Source of the DNA: Armatimonadota bacterium
GTDB lineage: Bacteria; Armatimonadota; UBA5829; DTJY01
Length of the DNA stretch: 50,959 nucleotides
Direction: 5' to 3'
NCBI GenBank assembly: GCA_017993055.1
Contig: JAGONM010000007.1
Location: forward strand, 1-50,959
The notes under the pieces are model-generated. The model was not told the origin of the DNA, made no database searches, and was given only the letters and a program-made list of their open reading frames with translations. Positions within the stretch are counted from its first letter, which is position 1. Each line of letters starts with the position of its first letter. Shown one piece after another: positions 7,845 through 15,658 of the stretch. Position numbers and translations under genes: made by a program.

Positions 7845-10427
7845 TCACCTCATCGTAACCAGAGAGCCGAGCATCCATGCGGGAGGGTCGGGAATCCTCG
7901 CCGGCTTTGACTCGGACGGCATGGCCACCGAGATGAAGTAGCTGCGGCCCTTGTGGAACACGCCGATGTTCCATGTCATCACACCCGTGTCCTTGTCCCA
8001 GTCGGCGATCTGCACGGCCTCGGCCATCCCGAACTTGACGCGTGCGCTCTGGGCGGAAGGACTGTCCTTCAGCATCTTGGCGGCGAAGTTGTTCAGCACG
8101 GTATCGGCGGTCTTGCTCCCGTTATCCGTGAAGTCGCGCGCGCAGATGACGGCCATCCCCTCATCCGACGGGAAGAGCGTATCGTAGCCGGCGTCCTTCT
8201 CATCAAAGAACTGCTTGGCGAATACCTTCCAGCCTGGGGAAACCTTGAACTTGTAGTCGCCCGAAGGATGAGTGTACCACTGCTCAGGCGACTTGGGCTT
8301 GTCCGGCTTGGTTGGCGGCGGCGTCTCTTTTGTCACAGGTATCTTCACGACTTCTCCGGGTCCCGGCGGGACGTTGTCCATACCCGGCGGTTCAGGTTCG
8401 GGCTGAGGCTCCTCGGCCACAAGCGTCGCATCGGCCTTCCCGGGAGAGGAGTCGGAGGCGATCGGCTCCCATACGTAGCGGAAGTCCACCTCTACGGTCA
8501 TCGGGCTGCTGAGGGTCTTGAACCGGACGATCAGCTTGTCTCCGGGACGTCCTTCGGGTATCGGCATCTGAATCGTCTTGCTCTCGGTGGACTTGGTCTG
8601 GTCGAGAGAGGCTGATCCCCCGGACGAGTCCTTGCCTCCCGACGTAGGGTGATCGAACAACCCGAAGCTCACGTGTCCGGTAGGGGGCTCTACCCAGGCT
8701 TCCAGCGTGGTCCAAGGTCCGCCCATATCACCGTCCTGCGTCACGGTGATCGTCACCGGCACCTTCGTGTCGGGAGTCAGCGTCGTCCCGGGGTGCGTCC
8801 ATGTGTGCACACGATGCCACTTCACTATCCTGGGCGGCCTACCGTCAATGTTCTGCTGCGCACTGATCTCGGCGGTAGTGTCATCCACGGCCGCATCGCC
8901 CGTGATGTTCTGGTTGCTGAGGAAGTCGTCGAACTTCTTACCCTTCACGACGCCGTCGAGCCGCCATGCCCCTTTGGGCGTCTTGGGAGCCGCGGCGGAC
9001 GACGCACCGGGCGCGCTCGTCGCAGGCGGGGCAGGCACCGACGCCTTACCCGATCCGGTCACGTCCACGTAGTAGACCGCCTTCGACGAGAGATAGAACG
9101 GCGGCTTCTGCACACCATCCACCATCCGGGGATCGGGCTCGTACTGCACTGAGATGTGATAGCGCCTGACACCTCGGAAGCTCGACAACTTGTTTCGAAC
9201 GAGCGTGACCCGAATCGTGCCGGTCCGCTTGAACCCGGCGAGGTCTATCTTTCCGGAAGCCCCGCTCCGCTTGATCGGCTTGCCGTCAACCGACAGCTCG
9301 ATGGTCGTGTCTGCGTCGGCGTTGTCAAGCGCTATCAGTACCTTCCCGTGGTTGAGCGAATCACTGCGCTCCTTGATCCTGTAGTTCTCCATCACGCGCA
9401 CATCGAAACCGAAACGGAGCAGGTCGCCGCTGATGTTCTTGCCCTCATTCAGATGCCCGACGATGACGGCGCTCTTCATCGGATCGGGGTTCATCACCCA
9501 CTCCGGGACCTTGATCGGCTTGCCGTCGGCCGCCTTCAACCCGCCGTCCATATAGAACTTGATGATCTCCTCGACGAAGCCGATATGAACCCCGCATATC
9601 TGCTCATAGTCCTGTCGGAAATTCAGAGGAAGGGGAGCGACGTTCTTACCGGCCTGCTCCCAGGCGCGGCAGTAGGCGTCGTGCGCCTTGGCCCAACAGA
9701 AGTTCTCCACAGCGTAGCTGAGCGACTCGCCGCGCGCAGAGTACTGCTTCATCTGCTCGTATGCGTCTCGCGCGTGTTTCTCGAATCCCACGGCCGCGCC
9801 GCCGGTGAGGGCCGACCTATCATGAAGCAACAGGTCGAGCCACTCCACGGTGTACTCTGCGAGGCCCTCCATGTAGATATGCTCTTCGTTCCTGTTATCT
9901 CCGGGCTTGGCGTAGATCATCCACGGCGAGCGGGGAATCGCCACGGGTCTCCCGCTCCGCTCACTCGCAAGGACGATGACGTGCTGGAACTCGTGAAAGC
10001 ACGTATCCGGGTGGCCGTCTATGTAAGCATCCGACGCGCCCTGGGGGAATATGATCTCCGCCGTGTCTTCCATCGTGCTGGGAGCGCCGACGGTCGCGAA
10101 TGTGATCGTGGTGGTTCCCGTGCCGGTCGGCGGGGCAAGGAGCGTCTTGAAGAAGCCGCTCCAGTCGCCGAGGTTCACGATCTTGGGGGTGGCCTTCCCG
10201 ATGGCCGTGTCATCCAGGACCTGCTGGTAGTGCCTGATCTTGCCCATGAACCACTGCTGGAGACGCGTTTGGCAGTCGGAATCTCTCTGCCGCCGATCAG
10301 GTAGCAGGGCGTCCACCTTCACCTGCCCCCAAGGGCTCGGCGGGGCGGCGGCCCCGAAGCAGAGTGCCGAAGCGAAACAGGCGAGAAAGACCGAGGTGAC
10401 GGCGGTTGCGCGAAGTCTGAACTGCAT
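7845..10427 (-). CDS. Large exported protein with HExxH zinc-peptidase motif
   Basis: An 860-residue exported protein (signal peptide about 1-27, ending CFGA). The N-terminal third has HEFQH at residues 145-149 and, about 45 residues on, EGLAEYTVEW, matching the HExxH...E zinc site of gluzincin-type peptidases. The centre holds beta-rich segments; a Pro/Glu-rich linker with many PEPEPP-like stretches precedes a C-terminal domain of about 130 residues. The start at 10427 is chosen because the signal peptide begins there; an upstream ATG at 10469 lacks it. It faces away from the phosphatase gene. I do not recognise a named family; peptidase activity is inferred from the motif only. Confidence 0.65.
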   Translation of the reverse strand: MQFRLRATAVTSVFLACFASALCFGAAAPPSPWGQVKVDALLPDRRQRDSDCQTRLQQWFMGKIRHYQQVLDDTAIGKATPKIVNLGDWSGFFKTLLAPPTGTGTTTITFATVGAPSTMEDTAEIIFPQGASDAYIDGHPDTCFHEFQHVIVLASERSGRPVAIPRSPWMIYAKPGDNRNEEHIYMEGLAEYTVEWLDLLLHDRSALTGGAAVGFEKHARDAYEQMKQYSARGESLSYAVENFCWAKAHDAYCRAWEQAGKNVAPLPLNFRQDYEQICGVHIGFVEEIIKFYMDGGLKAADGKPIKVPEWVMNPDPMKSAVIVGHLNEGKNISGDLLRFGFDVRVMENYRIKERSDSLNHGKVLIALDNADADTTIELSVDGKPIKRSGASGKIDLAGFKRTGTIRVTLVRNKLSSFRGVRRYHISVQYEPDPRMVDGVQKPPFYLSSKAVYYVDVTGSGKASVPAPPATSAPGASSAAAPKTPKGAWRLDGVVKGKKFDDFLSNQNITGDAAVDDTTAEISAQQNIDGRPPRIVKWHRVHTWTHPGTTLTPDTKVPVTITVTQDGDMGGPWTTLEAWVEPPTGHVSFGLFDHPTSGGKDSSGGSASLDQTKSTESKTIQMPIPEGRPGDKLIVRFKTLSSPMTVEVDFRYVWEPIASDSSPGKADATLVAEEPQPEPEPPGMDNVPPGPGEVVKIPVTKETPPPTKPDKPKSPEQWYTHPSGDYKFKVSPGWKVFAKQFFDEKDAGYDTLFPSDEGMAVICARDFTDNGSKTADTVLNNFAAKMLKDSPSAQSARVKFGMAEAVQIADWDKDTGVMTWNIGVFHKGRSYFISVAMPSESKPARIPDPPAWMLGSLVTMR

Positions 10428-10581
10428 GGGTGCTTCCTCCACGGATAGTCGGCGACTGTCGCCCTTCATGGTTATTCCATACGAAGAGGCCGAGTTACCT
10501 GCTTCTCGAAATCAAGGGCGCGAGAACTGCAGGAATACACCGGCACGGCAAGTAAGAGTGAGTGGAGATAAGGAGGCACAC

Positions 10582-11847
10582 ATGAAGCGCACATTCACGC
10601 GCCTGATGTTCGCGGCGGTCCTTGCCCTGGCACTGACTTCCCCGAATATCGGCCAGGACAAGTCAAACGGCGCGACGGCCGTTCCCGACCACGTCACGCT
10701 CACATGGACGGGCGACCCGGCAACGAGTATGACGATCACCTGGAGAACCGATCCTTCCGTGACGACGGGGCTCGTCCAGCTCCAGGTGGGATCGAGAGCG
10801 ACGCAGGCTAACGCTACCGCCGCGGACTTCGATACCGACCTCGGAAAGTGCAGGCTATTCACTGCGGCACTAACCGGCCTGTCCGCGAGCACGAGATACT
10901 CATACCGAGTCGGGGACGGCGAGCATTGGAGCCCGTTCCGCCGTTTCACTACTGCGGCACCGAAACCGCGGGCGTTCAAGTTCCTCGTGTTCGGCGACAG
11001 CCAGAGCAGTACCTCCGGCGACAATCCGTATGGGCAGTGGCGGACGACCGTGCAGAACGCTTACAGGGCGAACCCGACCGCGAAGTTCATGGTGAACGTC
11101 GGCGACCTCGTCAACACCGGCCAGAGCGCCGAACATTGGAACTGCTGGTTCGCGGCTGCGACCGGAGTGATCGACGCGATCCCTGAGATGCCTGTCCTCG
11201 GAAACCATGAGTACGCCGGCGGGGGCGGACCTTCGTACGCGACCAGGCAGTTCCCCGTCCCGCAGAACGGTCCCGAGGGGCTGAAGAGCCGGGTTTACTC
11301 ATACGACTACGGGCAGGCGCACTTCGTGGTGCTGGACACCGAGAAGGCCAAGGGTGACAGCCTGGATGCGACTCGGAAGTGGCTCGACTCCGACCTGTCG
11401 GCCTCCAAAGCAATCTGGAAGATCGCTTTCTTTCACAAGGCTCCCTGGGAGGTGAAGGACGGGCGCACGAACGAGGAACTGAGAGGGGCCTTCTCGCCCA
11501 CGCTCGAACAGCACGGGGTTGACCTCGTGTTCAACGGCCACGATCACGGAATCGGACGTACCTGGCCGCTCCGGAATGGGATGAGGATGGAGAAGCCGTC
11601 CCAAGGGACGGTCTACTTCGTCACCGGACGAAGCGGCGAGAAGACCTACAAGAACCTCAGCAAGCGGGAATGGAACTCATTCTTCTTCAATCCGCTCGAT
11701 CAGCCGAACTATCTCGTCGTCCGCGTCGCGAGCGACAGGCTCACGGTCACAACCGTCAAACAAGACGGGACGCTGATAGACGACTTCTGCATTGACAAGA
11801 CGAATGACACGACCTCCGACCACCTGTCCTCGGGCGAGACAGACTAG
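10582..11847 (+). CDS. Secreted purple-acid-phosphatase-like metallophosphoesterase
   Basis: A signal peptide (residues 1-24) leads into a fibronectin-like N-terminal domain of the purple acid phosphatase type (VTLTWTGDPATSMTITWRTD). The calcineurin-like catalytic domain carries the metal motifs in order: FGDSQ, GDLVN, GNHEY, FFHKAPW and GHDHG. It would hydrolyse phosphate esters outside the cytoplasm, which fits the phosphate-uptake operon nearby, although no Pho box was found here. ATG at 10582 follows AAGGAGGCACAC, a near-perfect ribosome site. The 3' end overlaps the next gene by 44 bases. Confidence 0.85.
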   Translation: MKRTFTRLMFAAVLALALTSPNIGQDKSNGATAVPDHVTLTWTGDPATSMTITWRTDPSVTTGLVQLQVGSRATQANATAADFDTDLGKCRLFTAALTGLSASTRYSYRVGDGEHWSPFRRFTTAAPKPRAFKFLVFGDSQSSTSGDNPYGQWRTTVQNAYRANPTAKFMVNVGDLVNTGQSAEHWNCWFAAATGVIDAIPEMPVLGNHEYAGGGGPSYATRQFPVPQNGPEGLKSRVYSYDYGQAHFVVLDTEKAKGDSLDATRKWLDSDLSASKAIWKIAFFHKAPWEVKDGRTNEELRGAFSPTLEQHGVDLVFNGHDHGIGRTWPLRNGMRMEKPSQGTVYFVTGRSGEKTYKNLSKREWNSFFFNPLDQPNYLVVRVASDRLTVTTVKQDGTLIDDFCIDKTNDTTSDHLSSGETD

Positions 11848-12754
11848 AACAGCCGCGCTGGCCCTGATGCTGTGCATCGCCGCAGAGGCACAAGCCATGC
11901 TCAAGACGGAAGACATCGGGATTCGAGATCCTTTCGTCCTTCCTGTAGCGGAGGAAGGAAGATACTATTTGTACGGCACCACGCGCGCCATGCCGGACGG
12001 ACAAGGCGGTCCGTGCTTCGAGGCATACACGAGCAGCGACTTGAAGGAGTGGGAAGGGCCGATCAGGGTCTTCGGGGCGAGCATGGGTTTCTGGGGAACG
12101 AAGACCTACTGGGCGCCGGAGGTCCACCGATACCGGGGTAAGTACCATCTATTCGGCACCTTCAGCTCCGATACGAGACGGCGAGCCTGCCACATACTCG
12201 TCTCGGACGGCCCCCGAGGCCCGTTCAAGCCTCTGACGAACCGGCCTATCACCCCGCACGGATGGCAGTGCCTCGACGGGACGCTCTTCGTGGACGACGA
12301 CGGCAAACCGTGGATCCTCTTCTGCCGCGAGTGGGAGCAGGTCGGTGACGGTGAGATCTGCGCCCTGCGGCTGACCGACGGCCTGAAATATCCGCTCGGC
12401 AAACCGATCGTGCTCTTCCGGGCTTCGGAAGCTCAGTGGGTGAACAGAGGGGCGACATACGTTACCGACGGCCCGTTCCTGCATCGAGCGAATGAAGGAA
12501 GGCTCCTCATGCTCTGGTCGAGCTTCGGCATAGGCGGGTACACGCAAGGCGTGGCGCGCTCGGAATCCGGGCAGATCACCGGGCCGTGGAGACAGGAGGC
12601 GGACCCTCTCTTCGCAGAGGACGGCGGACACGGCATGGTCTTCCGCACCTTCGAAGGTGAACTGATGCTTGTTCTACACGCCCCAAACGGGGGACCGACG
12701 CGACCGAGGTTCATCTCCGTTCGCGAGACAGAGAACGGACTGGCGGCCGAATAG
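11804..12754 (+). CDS. Secreted glycoside hydrolase family 43-like protein
   Basis: A five-bladed beta-propeller enzyme of the GH43 type. Seen are the catalytic-base region IRDPFVLPV, the WAPEVHRYRGKYHLFGTF segment and DGTLFVDDDGKPW. Family members cleave arabinose- or xylose-containing polysaccharides. The start at 11804 gives a signal-like N-terminus ending AEAQA, but overlaps the upstream gene by 44 bases and lacks a strong ribosome site. ATG at 11897 would give a cytoplasmic form; TTG at 11792 is also possible. About 316 residues. It converges with the oxidoreductase gene that follows. Confidence 0.75.
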   Translation: MTRPPTTCPRARQTRTAALALMLCIAAEAQAMLKTEDIGIRDPFVLPVAEEGRYYLYGTTRAMPDGQGGPCFEAYTSSDLKEWEGPIRVFGASMGFWGTKTYWAPEVHRYRGKYHLFGTFSSDTRRRACHILVSDGPRGPFKPLTNRPITPHGWQCLDGTLFVDDDGKPWILFCREWEQVGDGEICALRLTDGLKYPLGKPIVLFRASEAQWVNRGATYVTDGPFLHRANEGRLLMLWSSFGIGGYTQGVARSESGQITGPWRQEADPLFAEDGGHGMVFRTFEGELMLVLHAPNGGPTRPRFISVRETENGLAAE

Positions 12755-12772
12755 GATCGTCCACGCCGTCGT

Positions 12773-13984
12773 CTACCGATCGAAGCTAGGGACCTTCATC
12801 TGCTTGCCGCCCTCGACAGCCGACTTGTGCGCGATGGTCCCCGGCACGGTGTACGCCAGCGCCTCGTGGATGTCAATCGCAGGCTTCCGGTCGTTCACCA
12901 GCGCGTCTATGAACTCGTGCGTCAGGAACGGCTCGGCGCCCTCATGTCCGCCACCGACGCGCATCGGCTCGGGTAGAAGCTGTTCCGCCCAGTTCGGCAC
13001 GGCATACGGCTCGAATGTCGCCTGCTGAACATCGTACCCCGCGCCATCCTTTGCGAACTCGTGCGTCGCCCTCCGGATGACCGGCCCGACGCCGTTCGGG
13101 TCCGGCTCGAAGAGGCTCATCCTGCTGCCATACCACTGCGCCCGTTCGCACCCTCCGAACGCGCCTCGCCAGTTGATCGAGACGCGGAAGGCGTTGCCTC
13201 GGTCGGTCTTGAAGAGCGCGGTTTCGTTCCAGAACCGGTTCTCGTACGGATTGCCGTCCATGATCGGGTCGCCGTCGCCCCAGCCGATGCATGAGACTTC
13301 CGTCAGCCGCTCACCGGTCAGCCCGACCAGGAACGAAGTGCAGTGGGTCGGGTAGAGCATCGGCGGGTAGGCCCAGCGCCAAGTGTGCCCGCGCTGTTCG
13401 TCCGTCCAGAGCACGTACTCCATCCCCGCATGGTGGTACTCGGCCTCTGTGTAGTAGATGTCTCCGAACTTGCCCTCTGCATAGAGCTTGCGGGCCGAGA
13501 TGAAGACGGGATGATAGTAGCTGGTCTCGGCCATCATGTAGGTGAGGCCGGTCTTCTTCTGGGCGGCGAGCAGCTCCTCGGCCTGATCGAGAGAGATGCA
13601 GGCGGGAACGGCCGAAATCACGTGCTTGCCGGCGTTCATGCATGCGACGGCGTGCTTCACGTGGTCCGGCGCGCCGGTGAAGACCGCGACTGCATCAACG
13701 TCCTTGTCCTTGATCAGCTCTTCCAGGGAGCTGTAGGGCTTGTTGCAACGGTAGACGTCCTGGAGATGCTTGCGCCTGTCCTCCCTGAGATCGCTCACCG
13801 CCTCGACGACACAGTTCGGGTCGAGATGCCAGTGGAACGCGGCCCCGAATCCGCCGCCGACCACGCCGATCCTGATCTTCTTGTCCATGCGTCTCTCCTC
13901 CTCCGCGCCGACCAACTCAGTCGCCAGAGCGACTCCCGCGAGTGCGATTCCACTCCGCCTCAGAAACTCCCTTCTTGTATGCAT
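12773..13984 (-). CDS. Gfo/Idh/MocA-family oxidoreductase with Tat signal
   Basis: Begins with a twin-arginine signal (RREFLRRSGIALAG, residues 4-17), then the NAD(P)-binding Rossmann motif IGVVGGGFGAAFHW and the usual Gfo/Idh/MocA C-terminal domain. Members oxidise or reduce sugars and cyclitols. The Tat signal implies export with the cofactor bound, as in glucose-fructose oxidoreductase and many planctomycete or armatimonad relatives. It is the last gene of the eight-gene minus-strand operon, nine bases after the amidase gene. 403 residues. The substrate is unknown. Confidence 0.88.
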   Translation of the reverse strand: MHTRREFLRRSGIALAGVALATELVGAEEERRMDKKIRIGVVGGGFGAAFHWHLDPNCVVEAVSDLREDRRKHLQDVYRCNKPYSSLEELIKDKDVDAVAVFTGAPDHVKHAVACMNAGKHVISAVPACISLDQAEELLAAQKKTGLTYMMAETSYYHPVFISARKLYAEGKFGDIYYTEAEYHHAGMEYVLWTDEQRGHTWRWAYPPMLYPTHCTSFLVGLTGERLTEVSCIGWGDGDPIMDGNPYENRFWNETALFKTDRGNAFRVSINWRGAFGGCERAQWYGSRMSLFEPDPNGVGPVIRRATHEFAKDGAGYDVQQATFEPYAVPNWAEQLLPEPMRVGGGHEGAEPFLTHEFIDALVNDRKPAIDIHEALAYTVPGTIAHKSAVEGGKQMKVPSFDR

Positions 13985-13993
13985 GTCTTATCC

Positions 13994-15658
13994 TCACTGC
14001 GTGTTCGACGAGGTGTCGGGGGTCTCGCCGAGGGGATACCAACCGTCCCAGATGGTGCTCTTGCCCGGCTCGCGCTGGACGCGGTACTGCACACTACCAT
14101 CCGCTCTCCGCGCGAAGATCACGATTCGGCCGTCTAGGTTGCGTCCGGCCGCGAGACCTCCCGCGAACGCTCCGCCCAGCGATCGCCAGTCGGTCCAGTT
14201 GCCGTCGGAATCCTCCGAGCTATGGGATACCGCGCCGCCCGAATCGACAGCGAACAACTCGACGCGCCCGTCGGTGCCGGTGACAGCGACCGGGCCGGAT
14301 GCGAACGAGCCGCCGAGGTCGTCCCAGACTCCTCCGTTCTTAGCCAGCACTCGTCCGCCGGACCCGAGGCAGAAGACGATAACTCGGCCCTCTCGATCTC
14401 TCGCCAGGACAGGGTCGCTCGCGACCAGGTCGTCCTGATCGTTCGACACGACCCAATCGTCGCCAGACTGAGATGCTACAATGAGTCCGTGCCCTGGGGC
14501 CCGGCATGCGACCGTGAGTCGCCCGTCCGCGTCAGCGCAGACCGAGAGTCTGCCGACCACCTTACCACCGAGATCGCTCCAATCCTCCCACTGCAGCGCG
14601 CTCCTTACCGAACGCTGCATCCTGTACCGCAGATGCCCGTCCAAGCCCACGGCAAAGACGATGAGCCTTCGTTCGTCGTCAATCCCTACCACGGGATCGG
14701 AGCCCGCGCTCCCACCCAGATCGTACCAGCCATTCCAGCGATCGCTCCCGGCAGATGATTGAACTTTGTGCCGGATCCGCCCGTCACGGCCCCTGGCGAA
14801 TGCCTGCAACCTGTCCTGCGGATTCCGAGCAATCACCGGCTCACCCTCGATCAAACCGCCAAGGTCGGTCCAAGTGTCCGGCCACGCGCCGCTGATGCCC
14901 GTCTGCCTGATCACACGCACATCACCCTTCGCGCCGCGAACCACTAGAGCGAGGTTGCCCGTCGAGTCGTTCGCTACCGGGCCGGCCGGATGGAGAATCG
15001 GCGCGTCCGGGTAGTAACTCCATCCGAAGTAATCGCAAACCGCCTCGTATACTCCCTGCGCGTAAGCGTCCCGACCCTCCTCGGTCTTCAGGACTGCGGT
15101 GTCGGCCTCGTTGTCGTGGAACAGACCTTCGACGAGCGTGCCGGGCATGTTCGTGCGGCGCAGGACGTAGAGGTTGAAGTTGAGGAACGGCAGGTCCGCT
15201 CGAACGCCAAATGGATGCCCGACGCCGTGAGTGATGTACTTCTCGACGCACTTGTCCATACAGCGCTGAGCAAGCTCAATGCTGATCGGATTGGGCTCGC
15301 CCTCTCGCGGCTGATAATAGAGGGTGAGCGTACCGCGCGGCGTCCCCCACCCCTCGCCCCCGCGAGCGTTCGTGTGCAGGGATATGAAGATGTCCGCAGG
15401 CCACGCGTTGGCGGCCTCGCACGATTCCCTCATCGTCGCGCCGTTCGAGTTGCGGACGCCGAAGCCCCTCGCGTTCAGCTTGCCTTCGAGACGGCGGGCA
15501 ACGTCCTGCATGGCCTCAGCCTCATTGTACGTCCTGTCCGGGCTCCAATTGCCGGTCTGGTCGCTGGGGTTGAGATAGATCTTCGGAATCTCCTGGGCAG
15601 ATGCCACGAGGCATGCGGACAGCACCGCGGCAAGAGTAAGCGTATGAGTCAGAATCAC
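13994..15658 (-). CDS. Secreted N-acetylmuramoyl-L-alanine amidase-like protein with PLL-type beta-propeller
   Basis: The N-terminal half is an Amidase_3-like domain: NEAEAMQDVA, ISLHTNARGG (zinc His) and the late catalytic Glu in TLVEGLFHDNEAD. The first zinc-ligand motif GHGG is replaced by NPSDQTGN. The C-terminal half has about seven repeats ending in WxDLGG-like motifs (from about residue 240), as in the seven-bladed PLL fucose-binding lectin fold. The GTG start at 15658 is chosen because it overlaps the upstream stop as GTGA and follows GGAGGT; an ATG at 15688 is less likely. A signal peptide (about 1-21, ending ASA) follows from that start. Cell-wall or sugar binding is inferred. Confidence 0.75.
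   Translation of the reverse strand: MILTHTLTLAAVLSACLVASAQEIPKIYLNPSDQTGNWSPDRTYNEAEAMQDVARRLEGKLNARGFGVRNSNGATMRESCEAANAWPADIFISLHTNARGGEGWGTPRGTLTLYYQPREGEPNPISIELAQRCMDKCVEKYITHGVGHPFGVRADLPFLNFNLYVLRRTNMPGTLVEGLFHDNEADTAVLKTEEGRDAYAQGVYEAVCDYFGWSYYPDAPILHPAGPVANDSTGNLALVVRGAKGDVRVIRQTGISGAWPDTWTDLGGLIEGEPVIARNPQDRLQAFARGRDGRIRHKVQSSAGSDRWNGWYDLGGSAGSDPVVGIDDERRLIVFAVGLDGHLRYRMQRSVRSALQWEDWSDLGGKVVGRLSVCADADGRLTVACRAPGHGLIVASQSGDDWVVSNDQDDLVASDPVLARDREGRVIVFCLGSGGRVLAKNGGVWDDLGGSFASGPVAVTGTDGRVELFAVDSGGAVSHSSEDSDGNWTDWRSLGGAFAGGLAAGRNLDGRIVIFARRADGSVQYRVQREPGKSTIWDGWYPLGETPDTSSNTQ

Noticed and set aside
9156-10304. A 382-codon + strand open frame
   Set aside because: It is antisense to the HExxH protein, whose signal peptide, zinc motif and repeats are far better evidence.
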